Of a DNA stretch of 64,000 bases, positions 1 to 6,373 are shown one piece after another. This stretch comes from Granulicella sp. (GTDB taxonomy: Bacteria > Acidobacteriota > Terriglobia > Terriglobales > Acidobacteriaceae). Position 1 is the first letter of the stretch, and every line of letters starts with the position of its first letter. The position numbers and the translations under genes are program-made. The stretch spans positions 1 to 64,000 of the forward strand of contig DAIDGQ010000031.1 in NCBI GenBank assembly GCA_027452215.1, given 5' to 3'. A model generated the notes under the pieces. It was not told where the DNA came from, did no database searches, and worked only from the letters and a program-made list of their open reading frames with translations.

Positions 1-264
1 GACCTGGCCGACGGTGATGCTGAAGGGGGATTGCGAGGCCTCTTCGGGGGACCTGTCTTTGGCTGGAGCGCGGCGGGGCTCGGGGGGAGGAGGGGGCGTG
101 GGCGGGTGCTCGAGGGCGAAGGGGGCGGACTTTGTTGTGGAATCTTCAGGTGTCGGCGCGGATTCGACCCAGGTCTCAGAGTCGGGACGTGGGGCACCGG
201 GATCTTCGCTGGTGTCAGAGGAGATCGGCGGGGTCGGTTGTTCGGGAGTTTGTTCGTCGCTCAT
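1..264 (-). CDS. scpA: Segregation and condensation protein A, N-terminal part (cut by window edge)
   Basis: This is the first 88 codons of a minus-strand gene running off the left edge. About 75 residues are acidic, proline-rich and low in complexity. They are followed by a PFSITVGQV segment that matches the start of the conserved ScpA core, where family members continue into an EGPLDLLL-type stretch just outside the window. ScpA is the kleisin of the bacterial SMC condensin, joining SMC to ScpB for chromosome segregation. The ATG lies two bases after the trpS stop codon, so the genes are probably co-transcribed. The long Pro/Glu-rich lead is unusual for ScpA and may be disordered. The call rests on a short conserved segment. 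Confidence 0.75.
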   Translation of the reverse strand, partial: MSDEQTPEQPTPPISSDTSEDPGAPRPDSETWVESAPTPEDSTTKSAPFALEHPPTPPPPPEPRRAPAKDRSPEEASQSPFSITVGQV

Positions 265-266
265 GG

Positions 267-1448
267 TTACGCTAGTCCCATCGCGAGTTGGACTTCTTCG
301 AGGGTTTGCTGGGCTCGTTTGGCGGCGCGGGCGCTGCCGTTGGCGAGGACGTCCTTGATGACCTGGGGGCGTTTCTCGAGGTCGCGGCGGTGGGCCTGGA
401 TGGGGGCGATTCGCTCGACGATGGCGTCGGCTACCCAGCCCTTGCACTCGATGCAGCCGATGGAGGCGGAGCGGCAACCGGCGGCGGCCTCGGACTGGAC
501 GGCGTCGGTGGAGAAGACTTTGTGGAGGTCGAAGACGGGGCAGACGTCGGGGTTGCCTGGGTCGTCGCGACGGATGCGGGCGGGGTCGGTGACCATGGTC
601 TTGAGCTTGGCGCGGAGGTCGGCTTCGGGCTCGGAGAGCATGATGAAGTTGCTGTAGCTTTTGGACATCTTGCGACCGTCGAGGCCGGGGAGTTTGGGGG
701 ACGGGGTGAGCAGGACTTTGGGCTCGGGGAGGATTTCAAGACGGCCGAAGGGGGAGATTTTTTTGGTCTGGGAGGCAGCCTCGAAGAGCTGGCGGTGGTT
801 GAAGTCGGTGCGGGTGGAATCTTTGGGTTCACCGGCTAGCTTGCGGGCCTTTTCGAGGATGGCGGGCATCTCCCAGGGTGCGGCTTCGGGAGAGGTGAAG
901 AAGTTGCCGGGGTAGAGGGAGTTGAAGCGGCGGGCGACCTCTCGGGTGAGCTCGACGTGAGCGACTTGATCGGCTCCGACGGGGACGAAGTCGGGCTTGT
1001 AGAGCAGGATGTCAGCGGCCTGGAGGAGAGGGTAGCCGAGGAAGCCGTAGGTGGCAAGATCCTTCTCTCGGAGCTGCTCCTGCTGGTCCTTGTAGGAGGG
1101 GACTCGCTCTAGCCAGCCGAGGGGGGTGAACATGCCGAAGAGGGTGTTGAGGCGGTCGTGCTGGAGGACGTCGGACTGCTTGAAGATGACGCAGCGGCCG
1201 GGATCGAGGCCGGCGGAGAGGAAGTCGAGGGTGATCTGGAAGATGTTTTCCTGGACGCGGCTGGGGTCGGCGTAGTCGGTGGTGAGGGCGTGCAGGTCGG
1301 CGATGAAGAAATAGCAGTCGTAGTCCTGCTGGAGGTGGACCCAGTTGTTGAGGGCTCCCATGTAGTTGCCGAGGTGCAGGCGGCCGGTGGGACGCATGCC
1401 GGAGAGGACGCGGGGACGGGGGGCGGAGCGGGATGGATTCGGATTCAT
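267..1448 (-). CDS. trpS: Tryptophan--tRNA ligase, probable [4Fe-4S]-cluster type
   Basis: A 393-residue class I aminoacyl-tRNA synthetase that charges tRNA-Trp in the cytoplasm. The HIGH-like motif is seen at residues 21-29 (TGRLHLGNY) and the KMSKS loop at 260-264. It is about 60 residues longer than the common ~330-residue enzyme, with extra sequence at about 200-256 before KMSKS. The C-terminal domain has four cysteines at 303, 325, 332 and 335 (C-x21-C-x6-C-x2-C). This is one residue short of the C-x22-C-x6-C-x2-C motif that binds a [4Fe-4S] cluster near the anticodon site in Thermotoga maritima TrpRS. Cluster binding here is inferred. The scpA gene follows directly. Confidence 0.96.
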   Translation of the reverse strand: MNPNPSRSAPRPRVLSGMRPTGRLHLGNYMGALNNWVHLQQDYDCYFFIADLHALTTDYADPSRVQENIFQITLDFLSAGLDPGRCVIFKQSDVLQHDRLNTLFGMFTPLGWLERVPSYKDQQEQLREKDLATYGFLGYPLLQAADILLYKPDFVPVGADQVAHVELTREVARRFNSLYPGNFFTSPEAAPWEMPAILEKARKLAGEPKDSTRTDFNHRQLFEAASQTKKISPFGRLEILPEPKVLLTPSPKLPGLDGRKMSKSYSNFIMLSEPEADLRAKLKTMVTDPARIRRDDPGNPDVCPVFDLHKVFSTDAVQSEAAAGCRSASIGCIECKGWVADAIVERIAPIQAHRRDLEKRPQVIKDVLANGSARAAKRAQQTLEEVQLAMGLA

Positions 1449-1496
1449 GAGTCGAACTTCAAGGATACATGTCCTGCGGTCCTGCGCGGACGGCGA

Positions 1497-1569
1497 GGGG
1501 CTTCGCGTTGCCGGGGACGGATTTGTGCGGGGGCCGGAGGCTTCGCGAGGCGGGCGAAGGATTTGTGCG
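1497..1569. repeat. Two imperfect 40-bp direct repeats between O-methyltransferase gene and trpS
   Basis: GGCTTCGCG occurs at 1499 and 1539, and GGATTTGTGCG at 1519 and 1559, so each element recurs at exactly 40 bp. The second copy also contains a small dyad, CTTCGC ... GCGAAG. The 126-bp gap between the two minus-strand genes is mostly made of this repeat. No function is evident. Confidence 0.6.
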
Positions 1570-1574
1570 TGGGG

Positions 1575-2246
1575 TTAGGGGGTGAGGACCCGTGCGAGGG
1601 CGAAGCCGTCGTGGCCTTTGCTGCCTACGGTTTGGAGGGCGGCGGAGGAGAGGCGGGGTTCGGCGGCGAGGGCTTGGAGGAAGTGGCGGGCTCCGAGGAC
1701 GGCGGGATCGGTGGAGTCGGCGTTGATGATGAGGCCGTCTCGGACGACGTTGTCGGCGAGGATGACGGTTCCGGGGCGGGAGAGCTTGAGGGCGGCGTGG
1801 AGGTAGTCGGCGTAGCTGGGCTTGTCGGCGTCGATGAAGATGAGGTCGAAGGGCTGGACGTGCTCGGAGTGGAGCTGGGCGAGGGAGTCGAGGGCGGGGC
1901 CGAGGCGGAGCTCGACGAGCGAGGAGAAGCCGGCGCGAGCGATGTTAGAGAGAGCGACTTCGGCGTGCTTGGGGTCGAGCTCGAGGGTGACGAGGTGGCC
2001 GTCGGGAGGGAGAGCTCGGGCGAGCCAGGTGGTGCTGTAGCCGCCGAGGGTTCCGATCTCGAGGATGCGGCGGGCTCCTGCAATTTGTGCGAGGAGGCAG
2101 AGGAACTTGCCTTGATTGGGGGCGACGTCGATGGCGGGGAGGCCACCGGCGGCGTTGGCTTCGAGGGCGGCGTCAAGGACGAGGTCGGGGCCGAGGAGGG
2201 TTTGGTTGAGGTAGAGATCGACTGCGGTCCAAAGGTCGTTCGACAT
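1575..2246 (-). CDS. SAM-dependent O-methyltransferase, COMT-like
   Basis: A 223-residue class I methyltransferase of the caffeoyl-CoA/catechol O-methyltransferase type (Pfam Methyltransf_3). The SAM-binding motif I is ILEIGTLGGYSTTWLA at about 62-77. An acidic LELD follows at the end of strand 2, and IFIDADKPSYADYL contains the metal-binding Asp and catalytic Lys of this family. A further family motif is ILADNVVRDG. The enzyme transfers a methyl group from SAM to a hydroxyl of a small phenolic or related acceptor, usually with a divalent metal. The acceptor cannot be read from the sequence. It lies between the M50-like gene and trpS on the same strand. Confidence 0.88.
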   Translation of the reverse strand: MSNDLWTAVDLYLNQTLLGPDLVLDAALEANAAGGLPAIDVAPNQGKFLCLLAQIAGARRILEIGTLGGYSTTWLARALPPDGHLVTLELDPKHAEVALSNIARAGFSSLVELRLGPALDSLAQLHSEHVQPFDLIFIDADKPSYADYLHAALKLSRPGTVILADNVVRDGLIINADSTDPAVLGARHFLQALAAEPRLSSAALQTVGSKGHDGFALARVLTP

Positions 2247-2273
2247 GGGGTTGCTGAGCCTCCGAGTGGGCTG

Positions 2274-2972
2274 CTACAGGCTGAAGAGAAGGGCCTGGAA
2301 GATGGACATGATGGGGAGGAAGAAGATCTGGATGACGTAGAAGCCGAGGAAGAAGAAGCCGAACATGAAGTACATGCTCATGCCCTGATAGGTCTGGGCG
2401 GCATTGTAGGGGAGGTAGTGGAGGAGGATCTTGCCACCGTCGAGGAAGGGGAGCGGGAGGAGGTTGAAGACGAAGAGGAGGAGATTGACGAGGATGCAGA
2501 AGTAGAGAAAGAGGATGAGCGGAAAGATGGAGGGGAGGGCCTCGGTGGAGACGCCTAGATTTCGCATGGCGAGGGCGGAGGCGGTGAGGATGGAGAGGGT
2601 GCTGTCGGCTACGGTGTGGCGCACGATGATGAGCGCGATGAGAGCGATGACGGCGGCGGAGAGTTGGGCGGCTGGGCCGGCGAGGGTGGCGATCATTTCG
2701 TCGCGGGAGGGGTTGCGGAAGTTGCGTGGGGTGAAGGTGATGGGCTTGCCCCAACCGAGGACGAGAGGGCTGCGGAAGATGAAGAGCACGGGCCAGACGA
2801 GGGTTCCGAGGAGGTCGAAGTGGCGGGCGGGGTTCATGGTCATGCGGCCCATCATGCGGGCGGTTGGGTCGCCGAGACGGTTGGCCGCCCAGGCTTGAGC
2901 GCAGTCGTGGAGAGAGATGGAGAGCACCATAACGACCAGCTCGAAGATGATTAACGCGACGTTCAGCGGCAT
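2274..2972 (-). CDS. Site-2 protease (M50) family membrane protein with degenerate active site
   Basis: A 232-residue polytopic protein with the layout of the short bacterial site-2 proteases: four or five hydrophobic segments, the DPTARMMGR signature, GTLVWP, and a late NLLPLPFLDGG motif carrying the third metal ligand. The zinc site, normally HExxH, reads HDCAQ at residues 22-26 (codons CAC GAC TGC GCT CAA). The catalytic Glu is therefore Asp and the second His is Gln. Family members cleave membrane-spanning substrates, and with this site the protein is probably proteolytically dead or altered. The scaffold otherwise looks intact, with no frameshift. It sits 27 bp upstream of the O-methyltransferase gene. 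Confidence 0.85.
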   Translation of the reverse strand: MPLNVALIIFELVVMVLSISLHDCAQAWAANRLGDPTARMMGRMTMNPARHFDLLGTLVWPVLFIFRSPLVLGWGKPITFTPRNFRNPSRDEMIATLAGPAAQLSAAVIALIALIIVRHTVADSTLSILTASALAMRNLGVSTEALPSIFPLILFLYFCILVNLLLFVFNLLPLPFLDGGKILLHYLPYNAAQTYQGMSMYFMFGFFFLGFYVIQIFFLPIMSIFQALLFSL

Positions 2973-3024
2973 GAGGATAGTTTACGGGAGCCGAGAGGAT
3001 GGGGCGCGGAGTGGGGTGAGGGGC

Positions 3025-3060
3025 AAAAAAGTGCGGAGACAGCTTGAAGCTGTCTCCGCA
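3025..3060 (-). terminator. Intrinsic terminator of the ferritin-like gene
   Basis: A perfect inverted repeat has 14-base arms (3032-3045 and 3047-3060) and a minimal loop, probably 13 bp around TGA in RNA. On the minus strand it is followed by six T at 3030-3025. It lies 27 bp past the stop codon of the minus-strand gene ending at 3087. Confidence 0.85.
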
Positions 3061-3086
3061 TTCGGGGGAGTTGCGATAGATGCTGG

Positions 3087-4073
3087 CTACTCTGCTGCGG
3101 GGATGGTGCCGGTGGTGGTGACGCCAGACGTGATGACCGAAGAGAAGCTGGAGTTGGCCGTGGTGAAGCTGAAGCCAGCGCTCTGCGAGGAGCTGGAGGC
3201 GAGGAAGGGGGTGAGTGCTGCTCCGGCGGTGGTTCCGGAGCCGCCGACTCCGACGAGCAGACCGGTGAGGCCGTCGGTGACCTCGTAGTTGACGTTGTTA
3301 GCGGGGATGAGGTTGATGCCGGCGTAGGTGGGGCTGCCGATGGTGACGGCGGGGATGCCACGAACGAGGGCGCGGTGCTCAGCCTCGACGCCGAGGATGG
3401 AGGCGGCGACCTTGGCGTAGAGGATGAGGTCGGCCTGACTGTAGTTGCTGCCGCTCTTGGCAGGGTTGGCCTGGGTGGCGCTGAAGCCGTTGTAGCCGGC
3501 GGCCATGGAGGCGAACTCCTCGACGGCGGTCATGTAAGCACCGATGAAGGCGGTTTCGAGGGCCACGAGGACGGGCAGGAAGTTGGTGAGGGTGTCGAAG
3601 GTTCCGGAGGGGTAGTAGAAGGAGGAGGGAACTCCGGCTCCTACGTCGCCGCTGCCCATGGGGTCAAGGCCGAGGAGGGTGCGGAGAAGCTGCGCGTGCT
3701 GGACTTCTTCAAGCAGGGCTCCCTGGAGATAGGCGACGTTGACGACGCTGCCGCTGGCGGAGACGTTGGTGGCGGTGCCGCCGGGGCCGGCGAGGTTGGC
3801 GTCGGTGATGAGGCCTCCCTTGAGCGCGTTGTAGTAGGTGGTGATGGCGAGGTCTTCGGCGATGAGGGCGGCGGTGAAGATCTGGGTGGCGGTGTCGGTG
3901 GAGGCTGCGGCCTGCACGGGGGTGGTGGGCATGGTGTAGTTGCTCATGCTGTTGCTGCAGCCGACGATGGTTGCAGCGGCGGCGCCGATGCCGACCGCAC
4001 CCACTCCGGTGAGGAAGGAGCGGCGGTTGACGACACTGTCGATCATCTCTTGGGTTACTTTGCCTAATGCCAT
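3087..4073 (-). CDS. Tat-exported ferritin-like domain protein
   Basis: A 328-residue protein whose N-terminus carries a twin-arginine signal, NRRSFLTGVG at about 17-26. A hydrophobic stretch ending IVGC follows and could be a lipobox. The mature part is helical with widely spaced Glu and His residues (IAEDLAITTYYNA, LLEEVQHAQLLR, LVALETAFIGAYM, EAEHRALVR), as in the ferritin-like (ferritin_2/DUF4439-type) fold that binds a di-metal site. Export by Tat suggests folding with cofactor in the cytoplasm. The start at 4073 is chosen for an AGGAG seven bases upstream; an upstream in-frame start exists but lacks this. The gene is monocistronic, ending at a strong terminator. The substrate is unknown. 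Confidence 0.85.
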   Translation of the reverse strand: MALGKVTQEMIDSVVNRRSFLTGVGAVGIGAAAATIVGCSNSMSNYTMPTTPVQAAASTDTATQIFTAALIAEDLAITTYYNALKGGLITDANLAGPGGTATNVSASGSVVNVAYLQGALLEEVQHAQLLRTLLGLDPMGSGDVGAGVPSSFYYPSGTFDTLTNFLPVLVALETAFIGAYMTAVEEFASMAAGYNGFSATQANPAKSGSNYSQADLILYAKVAASILGVEAEHRALVRGIPAVTIGSPTYAGINLIPANNVNYEVTDGLTGLLVGVGGSGTTAGAALTPFLASSSSQSAGFSFTTANSSFSSVITSGVTTTGTIPAAE

Positions 4074-4237
4074 GGGAATCTCCTGGAACGCGTTGTGGGG
4101 TAGGTGAACTGAACGGCCGATCGGACGCGAGGGGGCGTGAACGCAAGGCCTCGTGCGCTTGGAGCGGTCATGAAGAGCGAACAAATTTTGTGGAAGCAGA
4201 GTGATCTCCGGCGCTTGTGCCCGGAGCGCTCCCGGTG

Positions 4238-4253
4238 TGATGCGGCTGCATCA
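4238..4253. promoter_or_regulatory. Dyad TGATGC-N4-GCATCA in the ferritin-like gene upstream region
   Basis: A perfect 6-bp inverted repeat with a 4-bp spacer, about 165 bp upstream of the ferritin-like start. It could be an operator, but no regulator is indicated. The rest of 4074-4367 shows no gene. Confidence 0.25.
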
Positions 4254-4367
4254 GTGTGGGTTTGCTGCCGTGGCTTTGAGCACTGGCTACTTCATTGCTT
4301 CGTCTGGAGAACGCGCGGGCGGGGAAGATGGATTGGGGTGGAGTGAAGATTTTTTTCGGGGAGGGGA

Positions 4368-5108
4368 TTATTCGATGGCGAAGACGGCGTAGACCGTGGC
4401 GGAACGGGTGATGCGGTCGGGGGAGATGGCGAGGGGCTTTATGGATTTCATGTCGCGTGCCATGCGCGTTGGAGATGCGAGGGCCTCCATCACGACGGTT
4501 TGCTCGGGCACCTGGTTGCTGGCGTAGAGCAGGGAGCCGAGGTGGGTGTTGAGGCCCTGTGCCATGTGGTCTGCGATTTCGCGAGCGTGGTGGAGGGCTT
4601 TCTGCGCGGCCTCTGCTTGAAGGACGTCGTCGTTCTTGAGTTGCCAGTCGATTCCGCCGCGGTTGTTGGCTCCGTGGGTGATGGCTAGCTGGAGGAGATT
4701 CGAGGCTTGATCGGCGGGGAGGGTCACCTGCCAGCGTTGCGAGAACTGGAAGCGCAGGCCTTCGTCGTAGCGGACCTTGTCCTGATTGTTGCCGGGGTTG
4801 AGGGGGGTGAGGTTTTGCTCCTGGCTTTGGATGGCGTCTTTGGGGATGCCGGAGGTGGTGATGGCGGAGATGATGGCGTTGGAGGTTTGGGTGGCGTCGG
4901 CGTAGGTGGTGTCCTGATCCTTGCCGTAGGCGTTGAAGCCGATGGTTACGACGGCGGTATCGGCAAGGGCGGAGGCTTCGTCGGTGGTGGTGATGGCGAT
5001 GGTCTTGTTGTCTTTGCTGATCTGGATCTGCTGGGCGTAGAGAGGAAAGATGGACGCCAGGGCGAGCAGTGCGGGGAAGAGATGTTTGAGCGGCTTGAGC
5101 AGCTTCAT
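4368..5108 (-). CDS. SIMPL (DUF541/YggE-like) periplasmic protein
   Basis: A 246-residue protein with a signal peptide (residues 1 to about 25, ending LYAQ) and then the SIMPL/DUF541 pattern: a beta-rich start with TIAITTTDEASALADTAVV, a middle SNAIISAITTSGIPKDAIQS helix typical of YggE homologues, and a C-terminal SATVYAVFAIE strand. Members are periplasmic or outer-membrane associated. Roles in oxidative stress or interaction with surface components are reported for some, but the biochemical activity is unclear. Its ATG immediately follows the TAA of the upstream 62-residue gene (TAAATG), which implies translational coupling. Confidence 0.85.
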   Translation of the reverse strand: MKLLKPLKHLFPALLALASIFPLYAQQIQISKDNKTIAITTTDEASALADTAVVTIGFNAYGKDQDTTYADATQTSNAIISAITTSGIPKDAIQSQEQNLTPLNPGNNQDKVRYDEGLRFQFSQRWQVTLPADQASNLLQLAITHGANNRGGIDWQLKNDDVLQAEAAQKALHHAREIADHMAQGLNTHLGSLLYASNQVPEQTVVMEALASPTRMARDMKSIKPLAISPDRITRSATVYAVFAIE

Positions 5109-5297
5109 TTAGAGAGCATCCTTGTCTGCTTCGAGGAGGTCGGCGAGGGTTTCCTTGTGCTTGGGACGGGCGATGATCTTGTCCTTGATGGTGGGGAGGG
5201 GGTGCGAGGGCGGGGGAGAGCCGAGGCGCTCGCGGGCGTTGGCTTTGACGGCCTTGGTTGCGGAGAAGACTTGTTTCTTTGGCTTGGACTTGCTCAT
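5109..5297 (-). CDS. Small basic hypothetical protein coupled to SIMPL gene
   Basis: A 62-residue lysine-rich protein (start MSKSKPKK) with no signal peptide or membrane segment and an acidic C-terminal tail. An AGGAGG Shine-Dalgarno stands about nine bases before the ATG, and the stop codon abuts the start of the SIMPL gene, so the two form an operon. No domain is recognised. The basic N-terminus could bind nucleic acid, but this is a guess. Being first in the operon, it probably matters for expression of the SIMPL gene. Confidence 0.65.
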   Translation of the reverse strand: MSKSKPKKQVFSATKAVKANARERLGSPPPSHPLPTIKDKIIARPKHKETLADLLEADKDAL

Positions 5298-5316
5298 CGG
5301 CGGAGCCCTCCTGAGT

Positions 5317-5333
5317 GATGTACAGCGTACATC
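5317..5333. promoter_or_regulatory. GATGTAC-N3-GTACATC dyad upstream of the small-protein/SIMPL operon
   Basis: A perfect 7-bp inverted repeat with a 3-bp spacer, about 20 bp before the ATG at 5297 and just upstream of its Shine-Dalgarno. The position suits an operator or an mRNA leader element. ATGTAC/GTACAT half-sites resemble some PadR-type operators, but no regulator gene is adjacent. Confidence 0.4.
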
Positions 5334-5465
5334 TTCAGGGGGCGCTTGCGCAGAAAGGGGGGGCAGATTCGTGGCTGTAGTGATGTGCATCCGTTGGCGG
5401 AGTAAAGGCGTATTCTGGGGTTGAGTTGAACGCGCGGTCTGTAAATGTATGCGCAGGGGATACCG

Positions 5466-5813
5466 ATGGAAGAGCGCGACTTCTTCGACGAAGTAACCGA
5501 AACGAAGATTCACACGATGATCTGCCCGCATTGCAATCAGCCGGGCGAGTATGAGCTGAACTGGCTGGTGCGGCGCAAGAGGGCACAGATTCCTCGCGGC
5601 GCGGATGATATGGACCGGGCTAGATTCGCCAAGGCTCGCAGCTATATGGTTCGGCGCGATGACCTGGTGGGATGCAAGAATATTCGCTGCCGGAAGAGGT
5701 TTGAGGTGGTGGGGATCCAGTCGGTCGCGGACTTGCAGCCGGTGGCGACGGGGACTCCGGAGAATCGGGCAGAGCGGATACGGGCGGCATTTGGACGGCG
5801 CACTCTGGGCTGA
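5466..5813 (+). CDS. Small zinc-ribbon protein
   Basis: A 115-residue protein with CPHC near residue 20 and a second Cys pair in CKNIRC about 50 residues later. This is a zinc-ribbon-like arrangement separated by a basic helical insert rich in Arg and Lys. The start at 5466 is preferred over an in-frame ATG at 5445 because GGGG stands at a suitable distance before it. The function is unknown; the basic character would suit nucleic-acid or protein binding. It is transcribed away from the small-protein/SIMPL operon, and the 5298-5465 gap holds both upstream regions. Confidence 0.6.
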   Translation: MEERDFFDEVTETKIHTMICPHCNQPGEYELNWLVRRKRAQIPRGADDMDRARFAKARSYMVRRDDLVGCKNIRCRKRFEVVGIQSVADLQPVATGTPENRAERIRAAFGRRTLG

Positions 5814-5959
5814 GAGGGAGCTGCGCGTGGGATGGTTTTCGTCGGCGCGAAGGCTGGAGTTTGAGCTTTGGTGCGCTGCGGGAGTGGTTTGTGATTTAAT
5901 GCGGTAGTGAGCTCTGCGCCGCGAGCGGACGCAGGAGTTTCCAGCAGGAGTAAGACGCA

Positions 5960-6244
5960 ATGGCCAACATGTTGATCCCCGTCGAAGAACGCCACCTGAC
6001 ACCGGAGCAGGTCGATCACCTGGATCGCCGCCGCCGGCGTGGGCAGACGCTGCTGGTTATCGGCTTCCAGACGCTGATTATCGGGACGATTGTGACGTTG
6101 TGGGCGGGGCAGGACCTGACGTATTCGCCGGGCTGGGCGCATCCTCTGGCGTATTGGGACGGATTTCTGTTCCTGGTATCGCTGACTTGCTTTGCCGCGG
6201 GGATTCAGCAGCGGCGCGGGTCGAACGAGTTTTTTAGCTACTAA
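5960..6244 (+). CDS. Small membrane protein with two transmembrane segments
   Basis: A 94-residue protein with an AGGAG site before the ATG. A charged N-terminal 28 residues (ending DRRRRRGQ) precede two hydrophobic segments, about residues 30-48 and 68-83, and a short polar C-tail. No family is recognised. The cluster of arginines before the first helix predicts a cytoplasmic N-terminus. It is followed at 130 bp by etfD on the same strand, so a link to that electron-transfer system is possible but unproved. Confidence 0.6.
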   Translation: MANMLIPVEERHLTPEQVDHLDRRRRRGQTLLVIGFQTLIIGTIVTLWAGQDLTYSPGWAHPLAYWDGFLFLVSLTCFAAGIQQRRGSNEFFSY

Positions 6245-6373
6245 GATGGCGACTAAGATTTTGATGAGGTCGAGAACGGCGGGCTGCGGCTCGCCGTTTT
6301 GTTTTGCTTCACAGCATGATGCTGGGTGCGTCTGCTATTGTGGCCTTCGCCGGGTAGAGCGGAGGCGGGGGTG

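Noticed and set aside
1158-2558. A 466-codon plus-strand frame opposite trpS, the O-methyltransferase and the M50 gene
   Set aside because: Low-complexity acidic/Gly-rich antisense frame crossing three real genes; explained by base composition.
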